Part shown: one piece after another, positions 22,834-32,918 of the stretch
How positions within the stretch are numbered: the stretch's first letter is position 1
How the letters are laid out: every line of letters starts with the position of its first letter
Program-made: the position numbers and the translations under genes
The notes under the pieces: model-generated
Told to the model about the DNA's origin: nothing
Databases searched by the model: none
The model's input: only the letters and a program-made list of their open reading frames with translations
NCBI GenBank assembly: GCA_021307315.1
Contig: JAJSPD010000052.1
Span: forward strand, 186,001 to 250,000
From: Bisporella sp. PMI_857
Lineage: Eukaryota > Ascomycota > Leotiomycetes > Helotiales > Helotiaceae
Reading direction: 5' to 3'
DNA length: 64,000 nt

Positions 22834-23899
22834 ATGGCTGTTGCTGATCTTCCCATTTTCTTCACTGAGATTGAAATATCACCCGCGCGAATCGAACACT
22901 TAACCTCAAACGAAAATCGCCTCTACATTACGTGTATGCGTTGCATGGAGATAATTCAAGGGGATCACTATTACTGCCATGATTGTCCCCTAAACTCTGA
23001 TAACATATGTGCGGGTATGTGAAGTGTCCTCAGAAGCGACCTCGGCACCCCAAAGGTCAATGATATGCTGACTACTAACATGGAATAGGTTGTGCTTCTG
23101 CTGGGCTCTACTGTCCTATCGAAACTCACAATTATGTCAAGCAATCTTTTTCCACCCATGGAAACTCAAGATACAGAGTCGGTCAACCAATCGGGTCTAA
23201 AGAAGCCCGTGCAATGCTCTCCCGATTCCCGTCCGTATTCCATCCACAAGATTTCGAACCCCCCAAAGACTCTTTCAGAAAGAGCATCGATTCATCTCCA
23301 AGATTAATCCCCGCGAAATTCTGATATACACCGATGGAGCCTGTAGTCGCAACGGTCAAGATGACCCACAAGCAGGTTTCTGCTTCGTCTATCGACCCTC
23401 GGTATATTCTCAGGCCGGGAAGCTCACCCAGGCAGGAACGGTCAGCAGTCGCCTGGAAGAGAGCGGCCCTACCGGTCAAATATTCAAGCCAACGAGCAAC
23501 CGTGCTGAGCTTCGCGCCGTGATCGCCGCGCTCCAGTTCCGCGACTGGTTCAACGACTGCAACCGATCCTGGAGGAGCATTGTCATCGCTACGGATTCCG
23601 AATACGTGGCGCTGGGCGCTACCCAGTGGGTGAAGCACTGGGAGAGCAATGGCTGGCGTACTTATGATCAGAAGACGCAGCGTGTCGCCATCAAGAATCA
23701 AGATCTGTGGAGGCTCCTGATGGTTGAAATCCGGAAGCTGCAAAGTGTTGGTGTGTGTGTTAGCTTCTGGAGAGTTCCGAGGCAATTCAATCAACGGGCG
23801 GACCAGTTCGCGAAGCAGGCTTGTGGGCGGGCGGTGAAGATCAATTTTGAGGTTATTACAGAGAGAGGTCCGGTCACCCTCCGGTTTGAGCCATATTAA
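22834..23899 (+). CDS. ZZ-type zinc finger plus RNase H1-like protein, reading frame broken
   Basis: Exon 1 is 22834-23014 and exon 2 begins at 23089 after a 74-nt intron. The N-terminus has a ZZ-like finger spanning the splice: CMRC, then YYCHDC, then CAGC and a last Cys, with an IIQGDHYYC core. The C-terminal half is RNase H: YTDGACSRNG (Asp), NRAELRAVIA (Glu), ATDSEYV (Asp) and NQRADQFAKQA (Asp), all catalytic acids present. RNase H cleaves RNA in RNA:DNA hybrids. The finger frame and the RNase H frame differ by one base; both are open between 23201 and 23320. The A-run at 23277-23283 is the neatest place for a one-base loss. A non-canonical intron (about 23195-23268) would also rejoin them. 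No ATG starts the RNase H frame on its own, so the two parts belong to one gene. Confidence 0.72.
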
Positions 23900-24960
23900 G
23901 TAAAGTAGTTTGTTCCCTCTACGGGACCTTGAAACGGCGCGGTTTCCTATCATGTATTAGCCTGCTCGGAGTGTCAAACTGTACTATAGGAGGAGCTTGG
24001 TTTCTGACTAGCCATAAAGTAGGCCGCATATAGAATTACGCATCGTCCGTTCATCAGGTTCATTGCACATGGTTTGGTATTATAACGAGATCCTAAGACT
24101 GATTTCTATTATGCATTTTTGCTGCCAATCATAATATCGCCTGGTTCTTCTCAACTTTTATCATCCCGAACTGTGTCTACTGCTACCACATTCTTTGTCG
24201 TTCTTGATTAGTGAAGCATTACTCTTCCAAAATATCTAGAAAGCTGCCTTAATAATTTTTATTAATTCCTTATTGTAAGTGAAAAAGTGCTTGATTTGGT
24301 TCTTGAGCTACAAGTGCGATCATATACCCTTCAGCCTCGTACAGATGTGACATTGACATTTACTATTACTACGAACTAAGTCATGAATTTAGTTTTCTTC
24401 CAGTAAGCTGTCCATGAAGATCAAGGCTGTATAAGACGATTCAGATACCAAGTTCCTTGTGGAATACTATTTCCATTGGGTTACATATGAAAGATTTAAC
24501 GCCGTCCTTCTGTCCACGCGTGTCCCTAACAACCCGGAAGTGGCCTTAACCGACTAGAGCGTGCTCCACCTAAAAATGTTCCGATGGTAGCCCTACATGA
24601 TGCTAAGCACGCTGCGTCTGCAAGGCTGCAATCTTACTTTCGTAAATTGTCTCCGTCACGGACATGCGATTCTTCAAGATGTTCGCCTTCAGCCATCCGT
24701 CGCTTCTGTTAAGTTTCAGAATGCTAGCAGAAAGCTTCAAGAGAATTTACAACTCCAAGCTCCTACAATGCTTCCCTCAGTTACTCTAGCAACTGTGACT
24801 ACCTGCATTGTTGTTCTCGAAGCTTGGAAGCTCTTGGCCTTCCCTGCGTACAAGGAACAGGGCGCAGGAGCAGGGCAGACTTTGTGTACAGCCTTGCGCC
24901 CCCCTGTAACCCGCCCGCCCTGCGAACAGGAGCCTTAGTCTTGAAGAAACTTAACATATA
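23900..24960. other. Gene-free region
   Basis: AT-leaning to about 24,500. Short frames near 24,600-24,940 code for nothing I recognise. The right end is the target site of the MITE. Confidence 0.45.
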
Positions 24961-25114
24961 CAGTAGGGTGCAAAAAGTGTCGACCCTCCCCCCTGCTAGC
25001 GTGACCATATATACGCAGTTTCAGGGCTGCGGTTTTTAATGTACGCATTTTTACTCCCCTGAAGCAACCGCGCTAGCAAGGGGGGGGGGGGTCGACACTT
25101 TTTGCACCCTACTG
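24961..25114. mobile_element. 154-bp MITE, Tc1/mariner-like ends, TA target duplication
   Basis: The two ends are inverted copies: CAGTAGGGTGCAAAAAGTGT... at 24961 and the reverse complement ending at 25114. The match runs about 40 nt, broken mainly in a C/G run (twelve G at 25080-25091). TA flanks both sides (24959-24960 and 25115-25116), as in Tc1/mariner insertions, and CAGT is a common end for that group. The middle (about 70 bp) has no coding capacity, so it would depend on a transposase elsewhere. Confidence 0.85.
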
Positions 25115-25116
25115 TA

Positions 25117-25842
25117 CGGCAGCCTTACTTTTGATTGCGTTGATCGGTGGAGGCTATACCTTTTGGGGAATCTTGGCTCAATTCATCACAGCCATATAGA
25201 CCTACAGCTCAGCCGCCCGACGGTTCACGGGGACATCCTACAACCGTCTAAACTCAGCAATAAGAGATGCTAACACTCTGAGCTTCTAGGCAAAAGTCTG
25301 TTAGGGAATAGTGACAAATGCTTGTGGGACGGGGTTGCCAGAGATAAGGTTACCAGCTCCCAAAATTTAGGTGGTACTATGGAGGCAGAGAGAAAGGTAC
25401 AGACCCGCGGCGAGACCACAAAAGGTTTGAAAATAGTCAGTCCAGGTTAGTATAATTACCCAGACTATATATAATGTGCACACCAGAAATATTGAATTTT
25501 GGCCTTCTCTACAGGAAAGCCGACTGAGCCAAGTCCGCTCTGGGAAGAACTGCGAAGTACTGTATAGCACAGCCTCACAGCCTCACAGCCTTGTCCCATG
25601 TATGCCAGACAGAATCAAAAGTAGTCAAGTGGCAGCCTTGATATTGGCTCTTGGAGAGTCGTTATCAGTGGGGCGCAGCCTCCAATCCCCTTTGCCATTT
25701 CTCTATAGCTATCATTCCTCAGAAAAAAGCAGGACCATCTGACTTTCTCCCATCCAACGTTCACGTTCGTGTATATCCATTATAGTTTGCACAACCTTCT
25801 GTGCTACAACTGAGCTGGGACAGCCCAGTATCTACGAAGGAT
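25117..25842. other. Intergenic, possible membrane-protein scrap
   Basis: Just right of the MITE, 25120-25200 can be read as a hydrophobic segment (ALLLIALIGGGYTFWGILAQ), but no gene can be built around it. A short CCTCACAG repeat lies near 25,570. The right end is the promoter of the giant gene. Confidence 0.35.
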
Positions 25843-28800
25843 ATGAGCATCGGGGTTGGATTTGGTGATGTGGTCAAGTTTGTTGAGATTGCGGCGAAGA
25901 CGTACAAGTATGGTTTTAGTAAAGCGCAAAGAGCTCGTAAGTACCAATCTCTTAAGTGCTTGGATATATTACCAGTCACTCTTAAAGACGCAAAGTTTCC
26001 TTTGGGACGAGGTGCTGACATCTAAGCAATAGATGCGCTTTATCATGAATTTGGCGACAACATTAACGGCTTAGCCTGCAACCTCGACAACCTCCAAAAA
26101 ATCGTTGGCTACCTGGCAGAAAATAATAATGGGCAGTTCTTGGACTCGTCCTACATGACCTCACTCGCCGACATTATTGGTGACTATGGAAAAACACTCC
26201 AGGACTGCGAGAATTTCCTGAAGGACAAAGAGCGCTTCAGTTGGCAAGGCGATTTCGTCAACAATATCGTTTGGAACTTTTCCATCGCATTAGAAGTTCA
26301 AACGTTGAATGACCGAGTCGCCTTTTTTAATATCAAGCTCGGGACGGTTCTGGAGACGCTTGACTTGCGTATAGCGAACCAGCTTCATATAAATATTTTT
26401 CGGATTCATACAGATCTGGCTGTGAGGATCAAAGGAGCGCAGTAATCTATTATCCAGGCTGTTCAAGCTACAGAAGATAGCATTCTGGACTATTTGCAGA
26501 GCCAGAATGAAAATCCTGCCGTTGCACTAAGTCCAAGGCCTTTATCAAACACTTTCACTATTCCTTCTTTGCTACAAAAGCTTTTTAAACAGGAAGTTCA
26601 AGGTACTGATTTTGACGCCGATTCGGATCGATTTCCTTTTTTGCTTGGTTTGGATGCTATTATCTATCACATTTACACTGCAGATACCATCTCAGCAGAC
26701 AGTGAAGCGATGAAGTGCGAACGACAATGGCTAGCCATCGCAAAAGCACTTTGGATACTCCTTCGAGTGAAATCAGGACGAGAATACAAGGAAGCTTGCT
26801 CCCTGCGAGCACAGGACAGCTTTGAGAGGCAAATAAACGATATAGGAATGACAGTCGCTAGCTACGTTAAGTGCCTTGAAATAAGGCTCTCGAAAATGGC
26901 TAAGAACTCAGCCGTGAACACTATTATTTCAGACGACAAGATTATTCTGCAGACTTTCAAAGAAAGACCAGAAATGTGGCTTTCACTCAAAAAAGACGTT
27001 GAACCTACGCCTACCTGGGAACTTGAATACAGCGAGAACATTATAGATGCCACTCTTCGTAGCCCTTATCAAAGTTTCAACCAGTCTCTTCACCTTTTCA
27101 AACTCACAGATGTCGATTTCAAGCTCGTAATTACAGACACGCCCAAACCCAGCATCGACTCCAGGACTTCAAACTTGCGAGCGCAGCAAACGAACAATAT
27201 TATGAATGTCGATATCAGGCGCTCTCGTTTCATCCCGTTATACGCTGCATCTACTATTTCGATCCGCAGCGCTATGAACATAATATTCCAAGGTGACCAT
27301 TTTACATCCGGCTCTAGCGCACTTGTGTTCAACAAGCGCACTGAACTCTTTAAATTCCAACATGCGATTACTGGATACCAAGTTGTTCTCGAATTTTTCA
27401 ACATTAGCGTTACTACCTACGCCGCAGCTCGAATGATCGGTGGGAGCCAAAGCGAGTATTCCGGGCAGCTTCAACTTTGGCGTGCAAAAAAGGCACAAAA
27501 CTCAACTATGAATGAAAATGAAAATGGCTTTTCTGCTTTTACTCCTTTATCGTCCAATTCTGCGGGCTTGGCTAATAAGATTCTGCCAGTAGAATTGCCT
27601 GGATCGCCTGTTTCTGCTTCTTCTTTCTCCAGTTTCTTAAATTCTCCACGAGACAATAGAGACTCTTTTTTCTCTCTTCCTTCCTTTAGCCGCTCAGCCC
27701 GTAACAGTACCTTCTTTAGTTCTACACAAACGAACCAAAGCCGTTGGCGAGATTCGACTTTTACAGACGACTCCCGGTTTGGGTCCGTACGAAGACGAGA
27801 TTCGACCTGGACAGTAAGTAGCACTGCTACCTCTGCGACAGCCGCCACTGCCGTTTCCAACGATAGCACAGTAGGTCTTATACTCGACCCGCCACGACCC
27901 TTCCTCCTCGTGCTGCTCCTCCAAAAAAGGAAAAAGGTAGGCGTGAGTTATTCAACGCTAGCAGTAGAGATTGACGAAAGCACAATCATTAACCCATCAT
28001 CGTGCAAATGCCGCAAAGATCCCAACTCTTGTGCCCGCGTCGTTATCCAACGCTCCAGCTCTAGTGCTGCGTTGACGAGCATCAGGCAAGATGCGGGCAC
28101 GGATCTCGAGCAATGGAACCTTGCTGCGTTCGGGACGGCGCAGAGAAAGGTGTTAGAGAAAGAACAGATTGGACGAGTGAAGGAAAGATTGGTGTGGGTA
28201 GCGGTTGACTTTAGTGGAGTTGAGGAAAAGAGAGCGTTTGAGACGAAGTTTGAAAGTGCTAAGTTACTGTTGGCTAAAGAGAGTGCCGCGTATAACTGGA
28301 CTAGGACAAGGTTGTGGAGGGGAGGGGAGAGGGAGAAGGAAGCTGAAAGCACAGAGGTGGGCCTGGGCTCGGGAATTACACAGGATGATCAGAACGTGAG
28401 AAGTACAGCCAAGGGACAATTTGAAAGCCATGGATCGATCACGAGGGGCCGTTCGGAGCCAGTGAGTCATACAGCCATACTCGGTTTACTTGATAACCTA
28501 TGGCAACGCTTTGACAATGAAGAACATCGTCTAGATATAGCTGGCTCGATTCTACTACAAGAATCCCTTCAAACGAATTTTATGCTTCCACGAAATGGGT
28601 CAATTACCGTTTGCAAATGGGAAGCATGCAAAGTTTTCCGGGAATGGTATGGAAAACTCGACGCCGACGACCAGATGAGCCCCGAAGAGAAGTCGGCTGC
28701 TTTTCAAAAGACGTTGCTTGTCGTTGGCTCTGATCCTTATTTCGAGGCAACGACCCTCGAAGACTTCATTACTCGAAGCTGTGGCTCGGCAGGAAAAACT

Positions 28801-30696
28801 ATCCTGGGATTGGTCACTGAAACCTTGACGTCCGCGATTGAGAGGGAGCGAAATGATAGACCGTTTGAAAGTGTTTATGCACGGGATGACCTTTATCAAC
28901 TTCTTTTGTTCGAGGACTATATCATCCTAGGCTGCGAGGGCCCAATTTCGGAACGTGAAGGGTGGTCAAAATCGGTTTTGCAAATTTGCCAAGCTCTCAG
29001 GTCTCCGGAGATACCAATCTCTCCTCAGTTTAATGGCTCTACAGCTATCCCAATTGAAGCAAATCCTTGTGAAGCGCGTCTATCAAGGTTGTTGGACTGC
29101 ATTCTTAGCACAGAGTCCCCTTTGAAGTTTCAGGCAAACACAATTCTACCATTGCAACCCCTGAAAGTTATGGCTTCTTCTTGCTGGACGAATCTGTTCA
29201 AACCGGCTCTTACAGTGGTCGAATATGGCCTCATGGAGTCGCGGGCACCGGGTCTCAAACTGCCATTCGATCTGATGGTACATCTAGCCGCCGTTCAGGC
29301 AGCGACCCTGGTCTATGGACGCGATGAAGAACGAGAAGCTGCGGAGTTTGAAGTCCCAGGCGAGGAAGATGGCCAATCGATGAAGCCTATGAATGGCGCA
29401 CCCGCCGTTAAGAGTCCTACACCGACAGTTGGCATTGTGCTCAATGGCTTCTTCACTGCATTGGTTCCAATTGAAGAGAATGCTGGTGTTGTCCGGTGGC
29501 ACCTAGAGTACAATGACCCAAACAATAGCGACTCGGAGCTCATCGACCCTTACAAACTCAAATCCACCACAGGTGATTGGTTGAAGGGAGTTGACTATGA
29601 GGTTTTGCGGCACAAAGAGTCTATCTTAGGCTGGTGGGACGAAGCAAATATCATGCTGGGGACTAAGGAATTGCCAAACAATATCCGATTCAGCAAGCCA
29701 TACTCAATGAAGTTTCGGTCGTTGCACCTCAAGGAGATCAGTACACTCGGACAAATCGGGGCAAGCACCGTTGTTCCCATTGGCTTCCAGGCCGGCGCGA
29801 ATTTCCAGTTCGTAAGTAACGTTCAGCACTTTAGTCGAGACAGCATGTACACTATAGCCCTCATAAAGATGGCCAACGACATTGCCCTGGTTTACGACGA
29901 AGAAGCACATTGTGGTTGGCTAGTTCCCAAACTCAGTCTTGTCTTACACATGAGCCACACGTATTATAACAAAGTTCTCAAGGGTGACGTCGCTACCGAC
30001 CCGATTCCCTATGCTGAACCATCGTCCGATGGTGCTGCCGCTGCACTCACTGCGCTTCGCGGAAAGGGGGACACAGTGCTCTACAACGGCAACTCTGACG
30101 GCGACATATTGCTCAGCGCCATCCTTGCCACAATCCACGCCAACTTGTGTGACGCGAACAAGACTCTGGAGCCATCGAAGGCAGGCAGATTTTTGGCGCC
30201 GCAGTATCGGGATATGGTCGAGGAGCCCGCTACGGGGAGCGAGATTACAATAACGAAGACCCCTCCGAGCAATAGAGCTTGGCTGGGGATCGTTAGCCGT
30301 GTTGGCTGCGTGCTGGTTTGTGCTGGACTGGGAGAAGCTATCCAACCCGTTATTGTACCAGGCAAGTGCACGAAAGGGTGTGACAGGCTCCCCCGTGGAA
30401 AGGGCTACCTCGCGGCACACTTTTGGTGTTTGAAGAAGCTGCTTGAGAGGCGTGGATGGGATCTTACGGCACTAGCGGAACAGGCGGTTAGCATTAGTGA
30501 CGATCAAAGTTGGACGTTGCGTGGGGATATTTTCAGGGCTTGTATGGTCCCTACCGAACACCTGCCTCGCTGGAATAAACGAGATCTTATACTACAGCAG
30601 GTTATCAAGAAGAGTAGGTTGCCATGGCGGAGCCCGCAGTTTGTGAGGAGGGGCACTGCGCCCAGCGTCACAAGTGCGACTGTCTTTGGTGATTGA
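25843..30696 (+). CDS. Very large protein with fungal NLR-type N-terminus, one in-frame stop
   Basis: Exon 1 is 25843-25936; a 96-nt intron follows; exon 2 runs to 30696 (about 1,585 codons). The start (MSIGVGFGDVVKFVEIAAKT) and following helices resemble the helical 'fungal N-terminal domain' found at the head of many fungal STAND/NLR-like proteins, but no P-loop or NACHT motif follows. The middle holds a Ser/Arg-rich low-complexity stretch (about 27,600-27,870). The C-terminal 800 residues look globular, with no domain I can name. A single TAA at 26443-26445 interrupts the frame, which stays open on both sides. Either it is a nonsense change, or it is removed with a 36-nt in-frame GTGAGG...CCAG intron (26422-26457), or a second gene starts at the ATG at 26494. 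Codon use is uniform across the stop. Confidence 0.7.
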
Positions 30697-30832
30697 CAAG
30701 GAGGGGATAATTGATAAGGACAGTATGATTAACAAGGATAATGTAATTAACAACGAGAGTATGATTAAACAACGAGAGTATGATTGACAGCGAGAATATA
30801 ATTGACAACGGGAATATGATCGACAAAGCAAA
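30691..30832. repeat. Degenerate minisatellite after the giant gene
   Basis: About seven copies of a roughly 18-bp unit (consensus near ACAACGAGAGTATGATTA) follow one another with drift. The array starts over the stop codon of the preceding gene, in its 3' untranslated region. Unit order shows gradual divergence rather than exact duplication. Confidence 0.7.
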
Positions 30833-32459
30833 GACAATAGGATGGGATGCAGAGCAGGGATAGCAAATTCAACCACCCACTGTCCACGATGCCGAATACC
30901 CCGTGCAAATATTCACCCTCTAGATATGCTAGACTTGAAGCAGCAATCCCCATCCCAGATTCCGCGAACAAGGCCCTGAATAATCAGCCGCAGTCGGAGT
31001 TGGAACTGAGAGAAATCTGGCCAGTCAACGATACGCCAAATATCACTCGGTCATCTATTGCGAGACTGCGAAGAGAGAAAGGGGATCTCAAAGTTCATAT
31101 CGTTGGAGTCAGAGGGCATAGACAAGGGACTAGATGGATGCGGACACTTGTGCCCTTTTTTAGTCCCAGTGCCTTTAGAAATAAAACAAAGGGAAGGTTC
31201 CTGAATGAGGATTGGCCAAGAAGGTATAGAGAAGGAGAATACATAACATATGTCGGGTGTACTTGCAAACTGCATATATACAAGATATACAATAGCCATA
31301 TGGCCAAGTCTCTTTTACCTATATGATATTGTCCCGGTGATACCAGTACATTTTTTCAGTGGCAAGGAAAGAAATACGATGGAGATATTTGTGGAAAGGA
31401 AGATGGAAGAAGGAAAGGAAAGGATTTGGATTGATGATCTGGATAATGTAGTGGCAGGGAGAGGCTGCGCCAGGTGGCGGGTGAGGTGTTGGGAGAGGAG
31501 CAATGGGATTTAAGCACAGAGGCACAGAGTATGCGATTTGTGGACTAACTTGTTACGAGCCTTAGGCGATCCTGAAACAGAACTACTAAGACTGTCTGGT
31601 TGAGAAAGTAAGTGTATCACGTATAACTCTGCGTAATACCTGAAATCTTATTGTCAAAAATACACAGATAAAAGCTTAGCAGAGTAGAATAGCGAAAACT
31701 TTTTAACTAGCCAGCAAAAAGTAAAAGTAATAAGACTCGAAGTTATAAAATACCAAAAAACAATAAACACACAAAGCATAAACTGCTGCTTGCTTATTTG
31801 CCGGGATATACTTATTTTGCTTTTGTTTTGAATAATGTTTCAACGCGTACAAATTGCTAGCTCAGTTTTATTTAAGAATTTCTTAAAAATCAATTTTTAA
31901 AGCTTATTTTCTTTTTTTTATACGGCTAAACGCTGCTTATTTAGCATTAACTATTTGTTGTGCTTAACTTTGCATATACTTTTTTGTGTTTTATTATTTA
32001 AATTCTTTTTGTTATTATCGCTAAATTCAAAACATTTGTCGTTTATACTATTATATATTATTTATATTTTATAATTTTTAAATTGTTCAAATGCAATAAA
32101 AATCCTATTTAATTCATGATATTCTAATCGGGACTAAAACTTTAAAAGACAATATGAGCTATAAAAAGTAGGAAATAATAAACGCAAAAAGTCGGTACAT
32201 CTAGGGATCAAGGTAAGCGAAGTTCCGGCACTGAATCTGTAAATCAAGCAGGCATATCTTCAGGCTCGATTTTCACAAGCAACACAAGAATCACGTAAAA
32301 AGAGAGCTTGGCAAAGGCATTTTTATATACCTAGATGGCAGACTACTAGATCTTGTAGCTTCTCCATGGCCATAGTAGGTTCCAGCCAACGTGTCTGCCT
32401 GCAGTCCTGCACGTAATCGTTGAATGTCTATGCCAATTGCTACCCTTCCTAAACGCCCT
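30833..32459. other. Gene-free, with a strongly AT-rich core
   Basis: A 159-codon plus-strand frame at 30847-31326 has no family resemblance and is left out. From about 31,640 to 32,170 the DNA is extremely AT-rich with no ORF, as in decayed or RIP-mutated repeats. Nothing else is supported. Confidence 0.5.
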
Positions 32460-32918
32460 TCAACGTCTTCGTCTGTTGTTCCCGTTCCTCGACGTACGCC
32501 CCCGGCCACCGTTGGTATTCGTGGCCGGCGTTGCGTCGTCAGCACTCACGCGCTCGCATCTCTCGCCACCATCTCCATTACCGCAGCGGAAAGGGAGTAG
32601 GCAGCAACCGTCGTCAATAAATTGCTCAAGTCCGTTAGCGCCTTCGCCGAGGGATACGCAGTCTGGACCGTCAGGGAAGCCGCAACTAGAGCCATTTATT
32701 AGCGAGTCGGATCTTGAACTAGTTTATTTACAGTTATGTTAAGAGAAGAAACATCGCAGGTTGAAAGAGAGATGAATAGTGCTAGCAAGTAGCCTAGCCA
32801 AGAGAGCCCAGAGTTGCTTGCAACAGTGAAATAGGGTACAGTTGCTGGAACCAACTTACCCGTTTTGTGCGACAACGCTCGAAGCAAAGACAGCTGCAAC
32901 GATAAAGAGGAACTTCAT
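32460..32918 (-). CDS. Small cysteine-rich secreted protein
   Basis: Two exons on the minus strand, 32860-32918 and 32460-32685, giving 94 aa. Exon 1 is a complete signal peptide (MKFLFIVAAVFASSVVAQNG, cleavage after VVA or AQ). The 174-nt intron is long for this window, but has GTAAGT and a CTAATA branch site 12 nt before its AG. Exon 2 starts GCGFPDGPDC and carries DDGCCLLPFRCGN and GERCE. That makes six cysteines including a CC pair, a layout typical of small secreted effector-like proteins. The C-terminus becomes Arg-rich (RRRR). A GTGAGT at the ERCER position could be another donor and give a different tail. Function unknown; no homologue is recognised by eye. Confidence 0.6.

Noticed and set aside
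24597..25200. Possible membrane-protein gene interrupted by the MITE
   Set aside because: The hydrophobic segment right of the MITE could not be joined to any convincing frame on the left.
25301..25390. TGTTAGGGA start resembling an LTR end
   Set aside because: No matching CTAACA end, target duplication or primer-binding site found.
30847..31326. 159-codon plus-strand frame after the minisatellite
   Set aside because: No family features, biased composition, overlapped by other open frames; likely chance.
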